DNA of 64,000 bases from Niastella vici (GTDB lineage: Bacteria > Bacteroidota > Bacteroidia > Chitinophagales > Chitinophagaceae). This document shows, piece after piece, positions 35,599 through 44,187 of this stretch. The notes beneath the pieces were generated by a model. It saw only the letters and a list, made by a program, of their open reading frames with translations. It was not told the origin of the DNA and ran no database searches. Position 1 is the first letter of the stretch; the number at the start of each line of letters is the position of its first letter. The stretch is from the NCBI RefSeq assembly GCF_002077945.1, contig NZ_LVYD01000001.1, positions 372,001 to 436,000 of the forward strand. The letters run 5' to 3'. The position numbers and the translations under genes are program-made.

Positions 35599-35619
35599 CT
35601 CTTTTAATAAGAACTCAAC

Positions 35620-36339
35620 ATGCTCCATATATATAATTCACCCGAACTGGTAAGCCAGGCCCTCGCCGAATTTATCACCAGCGCCATTGAAACAACCCTT
35701 CAAAAACAGGATCGTTTTACCTGGGTGGTAACCGGCGGCAATTCGCCCAAACAATTGTATGAATTACTGGCTGCTTCTCCTCACCGGGAGCGTATTGACT
35801 GGAGCAAACTGCATATTTTCTGGGGCGATGAGCGGGCAGTTCCTTTTGAAGATAACCGCAACAATGCAAAAATGACCTTCGACCACCTGCTGAGCAAGGT
35901 GCCCGTGGTGCGCGAACAGGTTCATATTATGGACACTACTCTGTCGCCCGAAGAATCGGCCAAAGCCTATGAAGCCATGCTGCACCAGTACTTTCAGCCC
36001 ACAGGTACCAGCTTCGACCTGGTGCTCAGTGGCATGGGCGACGATGGACATACCCTATCACTCTTTCCCCATACCCCCGTTATTCATGAACAACAGGCTT
36101 GGGTTACTTCCTTTTACCTCGATGCCCAGCAAATGTACCGGATAACACTAACAGCCCCTATTGTAAACCGGGCGGCTAAAGTGGTGTTCCTCACCTTCGG
36201 TTCCAACAAAGCCAACGCCTTATATGAAGTACTAAAAGGCGCCCCCAATGTTGATCAGTATCCCTCCCAGATCATTAAACCCGCCAGCGGCGAATTACAC
36301 TGGTTTGTTGATGAGGCAGCAGCCGGCCAGCTAAAATGA
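35620..36339 (+). CDS. pgl: 6-phosphogluconolactonase
   Basis: The 239-residue protein belongs to the SOL/DevB-type lactonases. Motifs are VVTGGNSPKQLYELL, WSKLHIFWGDERAVPFEDNRNN and LVLSGMGDDGHTLSLFPHTP, the last holding the catalytic His. It hydrolyses the lactone made by Zwf. Its position third in the operon completes the three oxidative steps. The start ATG at 35620 is followed by a normal fold beginning, and no better start is present. Confidence 0.93.
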   Translation: MLHIYNSPELVSQALAEFITSAIETTLQKQDRFTWVVTGGNSPKQLYELLAASPHRERIDWSKLHIFWGDERAVPFEDNRNNAKMTFDHLLSKVPVVREQVHIMDTTLSPEESAKAYEAMLHQYFQPTGTSFDLVLSGMGDDGHTLSLFPHTPVIHEQQAWVTSFYLDAQQMYRITLTAPIVNRAAKVVFLTFGSNKANALYEVLKGAPNVDQYPSQIIKPASGELHWFVDEAAAGQLK

Positions 36340-36674
36340 CAGGTTGGATAAAGATTTAACGCTTTACATAAATAACTTACTTTCAAACAAATACAATTAC
36401 AGGTTTGTTATAACTCAATAATTATGTAAAAATTTATCCTGATTGGATAAATTTTTGCCTTTGAGCATAGGGGAAACCGCCAAAAGGCCGTTTTACGTTT
36501 AGTTATTGAGATGTTAACACCGAATCGAAAAACACCATACAAGTGTAACACCCGAAGCTTGTCAGCACCCGGCTTGCAGGTTATGTATGGTTTTGCGTTG
36601 CACCCACTTCGCTTTCATTTCAGTACTTTAAAAGTAACACCCCCCTTTTTATTCACCCTTAAAACAATGACAGT
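36340..36674. other. 335-bp region with one strong terminator
   Basis: No gene is seen. The notable element is the hairpin at 36428-36456. The remainder is AT-rich and probably holds the promoter of the glycosyltransferase gene. Confidence 0.5.
36428..36456. terminator. terminator of the gnd-zwf-pgl operon
   Basis: A perfect 12-bp stem (AAAAATTTATCC / GGATAAATTTTT, loop TGATT) lies about 90 bp after pgl. Its outer A/T pairs make it work in either direction. Confidence 0.8.
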
Positions 36675-37631
36675 ATGAGTAAACTGGTATCTATCATTGT
36701 TCCGGTGCATAATGAAAGGGAAAATGTGTCGGTAATGGCAAAGACCATAAAACGCATTTTTAGCGGACTGCCTTACCGTTATAATCTCCTTTTTGTTGAC
36801 GATGGAAGCAGCGATCTCACCCTGCATGAGATCAAGAAACTGGCTGTGCAGGATGATAATATCAAATACGTTTCCTTTTCGCGCAATTTTGGCCATCAGG
36901 CGGCTATTAAGGCTGGGTTAGATAAAGCCGACGGCGATTGTGTGATCACCATGGATGGCGATCTGCAACACCCGCCTCATTTAATACCCCAGTTGCTTGA
37001 AAAATGGGAAGAAGGGTACGATGTCGTTTACACGGTACGGAAGGAAGATAAGAACCTGCCTTTTTTAAAAAGAGTGACTTCCAATCTTTTTTACAAGGTG
37101 TTGAACTGGCTCAGCGATATCAAACTTGAAAAAGGAACAGCCGATTTCAGATTAATGAGCCGCAACGTGGCAGATGTATTGCGCGGGTTAGAGGAATTTG
37201 AACCTTTTTTCAGAGGACTGGTAAAATGGGCCGGGTTCAAACAATTGCCTGTTGAATATGAGCCAGACCAGCGTAAATCGGGCGCTTCGAAATATACTTC
37301 CAAAAAAATGATCCGGTTTGCGTTGCAGGGTATTACTTCATTCAGCATACGCCCCCTGTATGCAGCCACTTACATTGGCTTCACTTTTGCAGCTTTATCG
37401 ACCCTGTATATTCCTTATGCTTTATATAGCTATTATTTCGGGTATACCATTTCGGGTTGGACCTCAATATTAGTTACCATCGTATTTTTTGGCGGCCTTC
37501 AGCTGATGATCCTCGGTATCATTGGCATTTATTTAGGCAAGCTGTTCATGCAAAACAAACATCGACCTGTTTACATTGTAAAAGAATCAAATATTCATGA
37601 GCCAGCAGCGATACATATTGATGAGTTTTGA
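36675..37631 (+). CDS. family 2 glycosyltransferase, DPM1/GtrB-like
   Basis: The 318-residue protein has a GT-A catalytic domain (1-225) with SIIVPVHNERENV, FVDDGSSDLT, ITMDGDLQHPP (the D-x-D region) and RKSGASKYTSKKM. Two C-terminal membrane helices follow (about 230-255 and 265-290). This layout matches enzymes that load a sugar onto a polyprenyl phosphate at the inner membrane (GtrB/DPM1-like). Its last 35 bases overlap the start of the deacetylase gene, so the two are translationally coupled. Confidence 0.9.
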   Translation: MSKLVSIIVPVHNERENVSVMAKTIKRIFSGLPYRYNLLFVDDGSSDLTLHEIKKLAVQDDNIKYVSFSRNFGHQAAIKAGLDKADGDCVITMDGDLQHPPHLIPQLLEKWEEGYDVVYTVRKEDKNLPFLKRVTSNLFYKVLNWLSDIKLEKGTADFRLMSRNVADVLRGLEEFEPFFRGLVKWAGFKQLPVEYEPDQRKSGASKYTSKKMIRFALQGITSFSIRPLYAATYIGFTFAALSTLYIPYALYSYYFGYTISGWTSILVTIVFFGGLQLMILGIIGIYLGKLFMQNKHRPVYIVKESNIHEPAAIHIDEF

Positions 37632-38448
37632 TGTAGAAGAGTTTGATATGCCGTTAGAGTATAATCAAAACCTTTCCATATACGAACAAATGGAAACCGG
37701 CTTCAAGGGCCTGCAGGCTACTATGTCGGTTATTAACGGTACCGATGCGCAATGTACTTTTTTTACAACCGCACATTTTGCCAACTGGTTCCCCGATAGC
37801 ATCAGGCAGCTGACCCGCAAACATGAAATAGCTTCGCACACTTTCTATCATTCCCAATACAAAACAGCCGATCTTTTACAAAGCAGACTGGAACTGGAAA
37901 ACATTACCGGCCAGCCGGTATATGGTTTAAGAATGCCCCGTCTGAAAAAAGTGCCTGTGCAGGATGTTATTCAGGCCGGGTACAGCTATGATTCATCGGT
38001 GAATCCCACCTGGATCCCGGGCCGGTATAACGACCTGTCGCTTCCACGCACAACGTACTACGACCAAAATTTGTTGCGGGTACCCGCATCAGTAAGTCCA
38101 CGCATGCGCATCCCGCTTTTCTGGCTGGCATTTAAAAATATGCCGTACAGCGTTTTTAAATATCTGGCCATTCAGGCTTTACGCAAAGACGGTTACCTCT
38201 GTTTGTATTTTCATCCCTGGGAATTTACCGACATCTGGGAATTTGAAATTCCGGGTTATGCAAAAAGATGGTCGGGCGAAAAATTACAACACCGCCTGTA
38301 CCGCCTTATGAAAGATCTAAAAGCAGAAGGCGACTTCACCACTATGTGGCAAATGGTTTCAGAAACCAGGTCACTGGAAGCCCGCCAACTGGCCTCCTCA
38401 GCTGCCAGCACAGCAAAACCGGCCAAAACAGCACCCCTGGCAAAATAA
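37597..38448 (+). CDS. polysaccharide deacetylase family protein
   Basis: The 283-residue protein has the NodB-like fold. MSFDVEEFDMP holds the catalytic and metal Asp positions, CTFFTTAHFANWFP the second motif, and HEIASHTFYHSQY the metal-binding His pair. A later CLYFHPWEF resembles the C-terminal motif of the exopolysaccharide-type deacetylases (XrtA/PEP-CTERM-like). It removes acetyl groups from amino sugars of a surface glycan or lipid-linked sugar. Coupling with the GtrB-like gene suggests both act on the same glycan. ATG 37621 is an alternative start. Confidence 0.85.
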   Translation: MSQQRYILMSFDVEEFDMPLEYNQNLSIYEQMETGFKGLQATMSVINGTDAQCTFFTTAHFANWFPDSIRQLTRKHEIASHTFYHSQYKTADLLQSRLELENITGQPVYGLRMPRLKKVPVQDVIQAGYSYDSSVNPTWIPGRYNDLSLPRTTYYDQNLLRVPASVSPRMRIPLFWLAFKNMPYSVFKYLAIQALRKDGYLCLYFHPWEFTDIWEFEIPGYAKRWSGEKLQHRLYRLMKDLKAEGDFTTMWQMVSETRSLEARQLASSAASTAKPAKTAPLAK

Positions 38449-38457
38449 AGACGGGTA

Positions 38458-38868
38458 TCAGGAGAAGAATGCAGCTACCATTTCATTGGTGAGCTTGCGA
38501 TTGCCTTTTGTCCAAATGGAATTGGGAGGCGGAAATTCATTACGGCAATAACCGCCATGATTCTCGAAATCAAAAACCGCGTGGCAATAATTATTTATGA
38601 TGAGGGCGCAACACAACCAGTTTTTTGACCAAATGATCTTCAGGTTGCCTTTCCGGTGTTCCTCAGGTACTTCTTCGATATTATAGATATGAACAGCATC
38701 CAGAATATTCTGTTTGCCCGAACCCGGTTCTATTTCTATTGCATAAAAATACCCGGTGTCGGTGTCGTCTTCAAAAACAACTGCATAGTTGTTCTCCTCG
38801 CTTGTACTTTCAACAAACGTGTCTTCCCCTGCAGTAAACGCCTGCTCGCGCAATAAATATCCGTTCAT
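38458..38868 (-). CDS. hypothetical protein, DUF2251-like
   Basis: The 136-residue soluble protein contains YAVVFEDDTDTGYFYAIE and ILDAVHIYNIEEVPEEHR, which resemble the small DUF2251 family. KIIWSKNWLCCALIINNYCHAVFDF follows. No signal peptide or catalytic motif is visible. The function of that family is unknown to me. The stop lies 9 bp from the end of the convergent deacetylase gene, and the start is 13 bp downstream of the Dabb gene on the same strand. Confidence 0.55.
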   Translation of the reverse strand: MNGYLLREQAFTAGEDTFVESTSEENNYAVVFEDDTDTGYFYAIEIEPGSGKQNILDAVHIYNIEEVPEEHRKGNLKIIWSKNWLCCALIINNYCHAVFDFENHGGYCRNEFPPPNSIWTKGNRKLTNEMVAAFFS

Positions 38869-38881
38869 GGCAAACCCTCAA

Positions 38882-39289
38882 TTATTTAACATCTACCGAA
38901 TCATACACGACCACTTTACTCCATAAGTGTGAACACTCTTCAACAAACTTCAGGTGTATGGGATCAACCTGGTAGCTTGCCTGGTCGGCAGCATTGTCGA
39001 ACAAAACAAACCAGGAAATAGCATATGACCGGTCAATTACATCGCGATTAGTATCGGCCGGCATGCCAATATGAAAGGTTTTGATAGTTGTTACTTTTGA
39101 TAATTTTTGCAAACCTTCAACCAGTTTTGCACGGTCTTCCTTGCTACCGGTATTTTTTAACCAGAAATAAACGTGGTGTATAAACTTGTTTTCGATCATA
39201 TGGGGAGTCTCATTTTCTGTTAAGGTAACCAATCCGCCGGCAACCATTGCCTTGCCGGTATTGCTAATAAATTCACGTCGGGTCGACAT
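38882..39289 (-). CDS. Tat-signal Dabb (stress-responsive A/B barrel) protein
   Basis: The 135-residue protein begins STRREFISNTGKAMVAGG, a twin-arginine export signal. A Dabb domain follows (about 36-133): FIHHVYFWLKN at the start, then DRAKLVEGLQKL, SYAISWFVLFDN, and ending HLKFVEECSHLWSKVVVYDS. Dabb proteins are small dimeric ferredoxin-like barrels seen in stress response or polyketide cyclisation. Tat export of one is a little unusual but is met in Bacteroidota. Confidence 0.8.
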   Translation of the reverse strand: MSTRREFISNTGKAMVAGGLVTLTENETPHMIENKFIHHVYFWLKNTGSKEDRAKLVEGLQKLSKVTTIKTFHIGMPADTNRDVIDRSYAISWFVLFDNAADQASYQVDPIHLKFVEECSHLWSKVVVYDSVDVK

Positions 39290-39328
39290 ATTTATAAGGT
39301 TTTGGTAAAGCTAAGAAAATATACTGCA

Positions 39329-40714
39329 TTATCGTATCTGCGGAAATGCAATACCGGTGATCTTACGGTAAACATCCACTGCATACAGGTCAGTCATACC
39401 CGCAATAAAATCAACCACCGACTGAATATCGTTGTACAGCTTGCCGGGCTCGCCGGTTATTACAAATTGTTGTGATATCAGCTGCAATAGTTTCTGCGAT
39501 TTTGCTGTGCGTGGATTTATCACGGCGGCAAAAAACTCTTTCAGCAAACCACCAATTACATTGTAACCGGCAATTTCAATTTCAACTACCGACCGGTGAT
39601 TATAAATATGTTCAATGGAGAACCTGTCAATGGATTTAATAAGCTGCTGTTCTGTTTGGGGCAAATAGTCGATCAGTGATTTTTGTAAAGTGCCCTGCAG
39701 CAGCGCTTCTTCATTTTGCATGAACACTGTTGTAACCCGGTTAAGCAGCAGGTTTATGAGTTTGGCGCGCAGGAACTGCACCCGCTGGTTGTGGTCGTTG
39801 ATCTCATTAAAGACCTGTTCAACCCGTTCGCGGGCATCGTACCCTTCTTCATTATTAAAAAACGCAAGGAAGAGTTCTTTAATGGTGTCAATTGAAATAA
39901 TATTTAACCGGTGCGCATCTTCAAAATCAATGATCCGGTAACAAATATCATCGGCCGCTTCAACCAGGTATACAAAGGGATGGCGGGCAAAGATGTTTTT
40001 GGCAGCATCCAATTGAGGTATGCCCAGGTCTTTGGCAATATGTTTATAGGTTTCAATTTCCGAATCGAAGAACCCCGATTTCTTTGTTACCAGCTGTTGC
40101 TTGTTAAACCCATGCAACGAATCGGCCGGGTATTTAATGATGGAAGCAAGCGTAGTATAGGTTAATCGAAAGCCGCCCGGTGTTTTTTCATTAAAGCTGT
40201 GGGTAAGGGTTCTGAATGCATTGGCGTTCCCTTCAAAAAACAGGAAATCGCGCTGCTGATTCTCGCTCAGCGATTCGGCGAATTGTTGTTTTTCGGTTCC
40301 AGCCAATTCCCTGAAAAATGTGCGAATGGCATCTTCGCCCGAATGCCCGAATGGCGGGTTGCCAATATCATGCGCCAGGCAACCGGCGGCAATCACCGAT
40401 GGCAATTCGTATTTATAGAATTCGCGGAACGTATCATTTTCATTGGGATATTTCTGGGCAATGGCATCGCCAACCGCCTTGCCCAATGAACGGCCCACCG
40501 AAGCCACTTCCAAACTATGCGTTAACCGGTTATGTACAAAAACGGGCCCCGGCAGGGGAAACACCTGCGTTTTGTTTTGCAGCCGCCTGAAAGCAGATGA
40601 AAAAATAAGGCGATCGTAATCGCGCAGAAAAGAGGTACGGATGGCATCGGAATAAGCCGTTCTGTGTTCAGAACCGCTTCTTTTGGTGCTGAAAAGTTGT
40701 TGCCAGTTCATCAT
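39329..40714 (-). CDS. dgt: dGTP triphosphohydrolase family protein
   Basis: The 461-residue protein belongs to the HD-domain dNTPases. RLIFSSAFRRLQNKTQVFPL is followed by NRLTHSLEVASVGRSLG (metal His), then CLAHDIGNPPFGHSGE (the HD pair). A later EAADDICYRIIDFEDAHR motif gives the last metal Asp. It hydrolyses dGTP to deoxyguanosine and triphosphate, helping to set nucleotide pools. ATG at 40714 and 40711 are adjacent. A -7 element TATTTTTG lies 6-9 bp upstream, implying a nearly leaderless message. Confidence 0.9.
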   Translation of the reverse strand: MMNWQQLFSTKRSGSEHRTAYSDAIRTSFLRDYDRLIFSSAFRRLQNKTQVFPLPGPVFVHNRLTHSLEVASVGRSLGKAVGDAIAQKYPNENDTFREFYKYELPSVIAAGCLAHDIGNPPFGHSGEDAIRTFFRELAGTEKQQFAESLSENQQRDFLFFEGNANAFRTLTHSFNEKTPGGFRLTYTTLASIIKYPADSLHGFNKQQLVTKKSGFFDSEIETYKHIAKDLGIPQLDAAKNIFARHPFVYLVEAADDICYRIIDFEDAHRLNIISIDTIKELFLAFFNNEEGYDARERVEQVFNEINDHNQRVQFLRAKLINLLLNRVTTVFMQNEEALLQGTLQKSLIDYLPQTEQQLIKSIDRFSIEHIYNHRSVVEIEIAGYNVIGGLLKEFFAAVINPRTAKSQKLLQLISQQFVITGEPGKLYNDIQSVVDFIAGMTDLYAVDVYRKITGIAFPQIR

Positions 40715-40719
40715 GTGGA

Positions 40720-40727
40720 CAAAAATA
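40720..40727 (-). promoter_or_regulatory. -7 element TATTTTTG of dgt
   Basis: Exact TAnnTTTG on the minus strand, 5 bp from the dgt ATG. Confidence 0.4.
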
Positions 40728-40892
40728 ACCGAAAAAGGCAGCCGGTTCGCTATAACCGCCCGCTTTTACAAAAGCTTGTTAATGAAGGGGGAATTGCTCA
40801 AATATAAATTGTGAAAATATTCAGGAGCAGGGGCAAACCCTTAGAATTTCTACAAATCACGACTGATTTTCGACAAAAGCTATAAAATTTGC

Positions 40893-41138
40893 ATGGGAGA
40901 TATTATATTCAAACTGAAATTTGCTTCAAATCTAAACCCTATGCGTATCATACCCTTTTTCAACAGCTTATTTTTAGTTTGCATACTGGCTGTTATCACT
41001 TCCATGGCAATTATGATGACCCGAACAGGCTATATTGACAGAGTATCGCACACCTGTTTTATTCTCATGTCTGCAGCCGGATTCGTTTTGTTGGCCCGCG
41101 CCGCATTTAAAACTGATGAGGAGGAGCCGGCCAAATAA
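40893..41138 (+). CDS. small membrane protein of unknown function
   Basis: The 81-residue frame has two hydrophobic helices (about 20-42 and 55-70) and an acidic end (KTDEEEPAK). ATG 40941 (MRIIPFFNSLF) is a likely alternative start, giving 65 residues, because the first 16 residues are poorly membrane-like. I do not recognise a family. It is flanked by divergent dgt and by a convergent acyl-CoA dehydrogenase gene, with a strong terminator right behind. Confidence 0.55.
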   Translation: MGDIIFKLKFASNLNPMRIIPFFNSLFLVCILAVITSMAIMMTRTGYIDRVSHTCFILMSAAGFVLLARAAFKTDEEEPAK

Positions 41139-41140
41139 AA

Positions 41141-41194
41141 AAACCTTCTGCCTCGCTTCGCCGAAGCCCGGCGAAGGCGAGGTGCAAAAGGTTT
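41141..41194. terminator. GC-rich terminator between convergent genes
   Basis: A long stem (inner CCTCGC.TTCGCCG / CGGCGAAGGCGAGG with one bulge, outer AAACCTT / AAGGTTT) begins 3 bp after the small membrane protein gene and can stop both strands. Confidence 0.8.
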
Positions 41195-41258
41195 CACATA
41201 TACTTTCCTGATGAATTTTTAGACTTTTCGGCTTTGCTCAAAGCAGGCTTACTCAAAA

Positions 41259-43052
41259 CTATAGCGGATACCTGTTATCGCCGATCAGCTTTGCAGCAAT
41301 GCGGCGTTTCGCTTCTTTGCTGTTAAAGGGTTCAACCTTTGTAAAGCGTTTTAAGCCTAACAGCATCATGCGTTGTTCGTCGCCATCGGCAAAAGCATTA
41401 ATGGCATCTTTGCCATGTTTGTTTATAATGTCGGCGGCATCGTACAGCCAGGTCCTTGTTATATCCAGCTCATACGCAGTGGCTGCTTCGCCTTTACGTT
41501 CAACGAGCTTCATTGCACGCAACAGGGCGCTTTCAGCCGCAAAGGTTTGAATGGCCATGTCGGCGATGTGCATTAATATTTCCTGTTCCTGCTCAATCTT
41601 CATCATCAGCTTTTGCACGGCAGCGCCCGCTGTTAACAGGATCGCCTTTTTAAAATTGGCGATTATTTTTTTCTCTTTGGCAAACGCTTCTTCATCGCCA
41701 CTTCCAAAATCAGGGATGCTCATCAATTCTTTTTGCACGTTCATAGCGGCCGTCATCAGATCTAACCGGCCCTTCATGGCGCGCTTCAACACCATATCAA
41801 CCGTTAACAGGCGGTTGATCTCATTAGTGCCTTCGTAAATGCGGTTGATGCGGCTGTCGCGATAGGCTTTTGAAATAACATATTCATCGCTGAACCCGTT
41901 ACCACCGTGTATTTGAACGCCTTCGTCGGCCACAAAATCAAGCGTTTCGCTGCCAAATACTTTCAGTATGGCGCATTCAATGGCATATTCTTCGGCCCCG
42001 CCCAGTACGGCTTCACCAAATGATTTACCGGCGCCCAGCAGTTCATGTTCTTTATCGTCGATCCATTTGGCGGTACGGTACAAAGCGCTTTCGCATACCC
42101 ACATGGTAATGGCCATTTCGGCCAGTTTATTTTTTATGGCACCAAAGGAAGCGATGGGTGTTTTAAACTGCTCGCGCGTATTGGCGTATTGAATAGTGGT
42201 AGTGGTGGCCCGTTTTGCACCACCCAATGCAGCAGCACATAATTTCAACCGGCCTATGTTCAGGATGTTAAAGGCAATAATGTGCCCTTTGCCAACTTCG
42301 CCCAGCAGGTTTTCAACAGGCACTTTACAATCCTGGAAAAATAGTTGAACGGTAGAAGAACCCTTGATACCCATTTTATGTTCTTCAGCGCCCTGGGTAA
42401 AACCTTCGAACCCTCTTTCAACAATAAATGCAGAGAACTTGTCGCCGTCGATCTTTGCAAATACAGTGTATACATCGGCAAAGCCACCGTTGGTGATCCA
42501 GCATTTTTGTCCGTTCAGGAGATAATACTTTCCATCATCACTTAATTTGGCGGTTGTTTTTGCGCCCAAAGCATCACTGCCACTATTGGGTTCTGTAAGG
42601 CCATAGGCGCCTTTCCATTCACCGGTAGCGAGTTTGGGAATGTATTTCTCTTTTTGTTTTTCGGTGCCGAAATAAAGAATAGGCAGGGTGCCAATACCCA
42701 TGTGTGCCGATACGGCTACTGAGAATGAAAAGCCGCCGCCCAGTCCTTCACCTACCAGGTTACTGGTGATAAAGTCTTTGCCCAACCCACCATATTGTTC
42801 GGGAATGGAAGCGCCCAGCAAGCCCTGCTCACCGGCTTTGGAAACCAATGATGGCATAAGGCCGGGTTCCAGTTTATCGATACGGTCAAGGATAGGCATT
42901 ATTTCCGTATCGAGGAACGAAGCGCACATGTCCTTTACCATTTGTTGTTCTTCGGAAAAATCTTCCGGGATGAAGGTCTCAAAGGGAGAGCTCTCCTTGA
43001 TCAGCCACTCGCCACCTTTGAGTATATTTTTTTGTTGTGTGGTGGAACTCAT
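41259..43052 (-). CDS. acyl-CoA dehydrogenase (long-chain type with C-terminal extension)
   Basis: From ATG 43052 (MSSTTQQKNILKGGEWL) the protein has 597 residues, longer than the usual 380 because of an extra C-terminal helical domain, as in VLCAD-like and Bacteroidota enzymes. GAYGLTEPNSGSDALG is the FAD/substrate signature. GIKGSSTVQLFFQDCKVP and GVQIHGGNGFSDEYVISKAYRDSRINRIYEGTNEI-type blocks are complete. It performs the first step of fatty acid beta-oxidation. The MarR gene lies just upstream on the same strand. Confidence 0.92.
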   Translation of the reverse strand: MSSTTQQKNILKGGEWLIKESSPFETFIPEDFSEEQQMVKDMCASFLDTEIMPILDRIDKLEPGLMPSLVSKAGEQGLLGASIPEQYGGLGKDFITSNLVGEGLGGGFSFSVAVSAHMGIGTLPILYFGTEKQKEKYIPKLATGEWKGAYGLTEPNSGSDALGAKTTAKLSDDGKYYLLNGQKCWITNGGFADVYTVFAKIDGDKFSAFIVERGFEGFTQGAEEHKMGIKGSSTVQLFFQDCKVPVENLLGEVGKGHIIAFNILNIGRLKLCAAALGGAKRATTTTIQYANTREQFKTPIASFGAIKNKLAEMAITMWVCESALYRTAKWIDDKEHELLGAGKSFGEAVLGGAEEYAIECAILKVFGSETLDFVADEGVQIHGGNGFSDEYVISKAYRDSRINRIYEGTNEINRLLTVDMVLKRAMKGRLDLMTAAMNVQKELMSIPDFGSGDEEAFAKEKKIIANFKKAILLTAGAAVQKLMMKIEQEQEILMHIADMAIQTFAAESALLRAMKLVERKGEAATAYELDITRTWLYDAADIINKHGKDAINAFADGDEQRMMLLGLKRFTKVEPFNSKEAKRRIAAKLIGDNRYPL

Positions 43053-43147
43053 AAAAATGTGTTTATGTTGGGTGAATATTGTTGCAATGGTCAATGGTGA
43101 GTGGTCAATAACGGCCCGGTCACCTTATCTCTTTTCAATTTGTCAAA

Positions 43148-43588
43148 CTACTTCAAATTATCATACACAAGCTGTAACACCTCGCGGCATATATCTATTC
43201 GTTCGGGTGATACGCCTTCCAATGCTTCGTTCAGTGTTTCGTTGGCCAGCTCCATGGTTTGATCCTGTAACTTTTGTGCCTGTTTTGTTAAATAGATCAT
43301 GTTCATGCGACGGTCAGATTCTGATGGAACACGTTTTACCAGTTGCAGTTTCTCCAGGTTATCGACCAGGCGGGTAATGCTGGGCTTGTCGCGGTAAGAA
43401 GCATTACACAATTCCTGCTGACTGATGCCATCCTGTTTCCATAAATGATATAACACGCTCCATTGCTCAATAGTTAAATTCAGATTCGCTGCATTGAACT
43501 TTTTCTGCAAACGGCGGGCAATGGCCGTTGATGCCTTGCCAGTGATAAAACTGTATAATTCGCCTCTCTTGAATTGGTTGTTTGACAT
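43148..43588 (-). CDS. MarR family transcription regulator
   Basis: The start at 43588 (MSNNQFKRGELYSF) gives 146 residues. The open frame to 43732 is not used, because it would cross the operator. The winged helix is seen in LTIEQWSVLYHLWKQDGISQQELCNASYRDKPSITRLVDNLEKLQLVKRV, with the D-x-R wing in SESDRRMN. MarR proteins repress their own genes and neighbours and release DNA on ligand binding. A perfect inverted repeat abuts the start codon. Acyl-CoA dehydrogenase downstream may be a target. Confidence 0.88.
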   Translation of the reverse strand: MSNNQFKRGELYSFITGKASTAIARRLQKKFNAANLNLTIEQWSVLYHLWKQDGISQQELCNASYRDKPSITRLVDNLEKLQLVKRVPSESDRRMNMIYLTKQAQKLQDQTMELANETLNEALEGVSPERIDICREVLQLVYDNLK

Positions 43589-43608
43589 ATAGTTGCTTAT
43601 ACAACTAT
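43589..43608. promoter_or_regulatory. MarR-type operator
   Basis: The perfect inverted repeat ATAGTTG-CTTATA-CAACTAT begins at the base next to the marR start codon. Position and form fit autorepression. Confidence 0.65.
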
Positions 43609-43801
43609 CCAAATCTAGTCTTTTCCGGGCTTTTCTACAAGTTTTAGGGATAAATTTTTGTGAACGGTGGAATGGTAAGGAATGCTGTGGAGTTTTTGGG
43701 TGAGTGGAGCAAAAATAAAGAGCATGGGGCAACCCGAAATTTGTAATAATCAGTCAACTAGCTGGAAATGAATACTTTATAAAACTTGAGCCGCTTATTC
43801 C

Positions 43802-43999
43802 AATTGAATTAAAAACCCTTTCAATTCAATTGTCTAGTCTGCTAATTGAATTGGACGGCTGTGTAATTGAATTGAAGGGCTTGCTAATTGAATTAAACGC
43901 TCTGCTAATTCAATTGAAGAGCTTGCTGATTGAAATGAACGGCCTGCTAATTTAATTGAACGGCTTTGTAATTAAATTGAACGCCCTTCCAATTAAAAA
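43802..43999. repeat. tandem 21-bp repeat, nine units, core AATTNAATT
   Basis: Units start at 43802, 43823, 43844, 43865, 43886, 43907, 43928, 43949 and 43970, always exactly 21 bp apart, with a tenth partial unit at 43991. Eight of nine begin with AATTNAATT, where N is G, C, T or A. The other half of each unit is richer in G and C (such as GAACGGCTTGCT) and varies more. The array lies in the 599-bp spacer between marR and the hydrolase gene. It has no start codon in the frame that would give a heptad peptide, and unit 8 holds a stop there. Confidence 0.85.
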
Positions 44000-44187
44000 A
44001 TTTGTTCAATTTTTTTAACCGGAAATTCTGCTGTTGATTAAAATTAATTGGTCATGTAATCACTTCCTTCTTTCACCATCACATATCTCCATCGTACAAA
44101 CGATATGCTTTTCCTCCCTGGTGCTGTTGTTCGCCCCCAAACCCCGTATGCTGCTTAATACCTATATTGTAGCTAATTTTAAGCATC

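Noticed and set aside
41141-41194. Repeat or mobile element end
   Set aside because: It is a GC-rich hairpin directly behind a stop codon and between convergent genes, so terminator is the simpler reading.
43802-43999. CRISPR array
   Set aside because: The units are directly adjacent with no unique spacers of constant length, and no cas gene is near.
43797-44028. Coding gene for a leucine-heptad coiled coil
   Set aside because: The frame has no start codon, is stopped in unit 8, and the centre base of the core varies freely, which does not fit protein-level selection.
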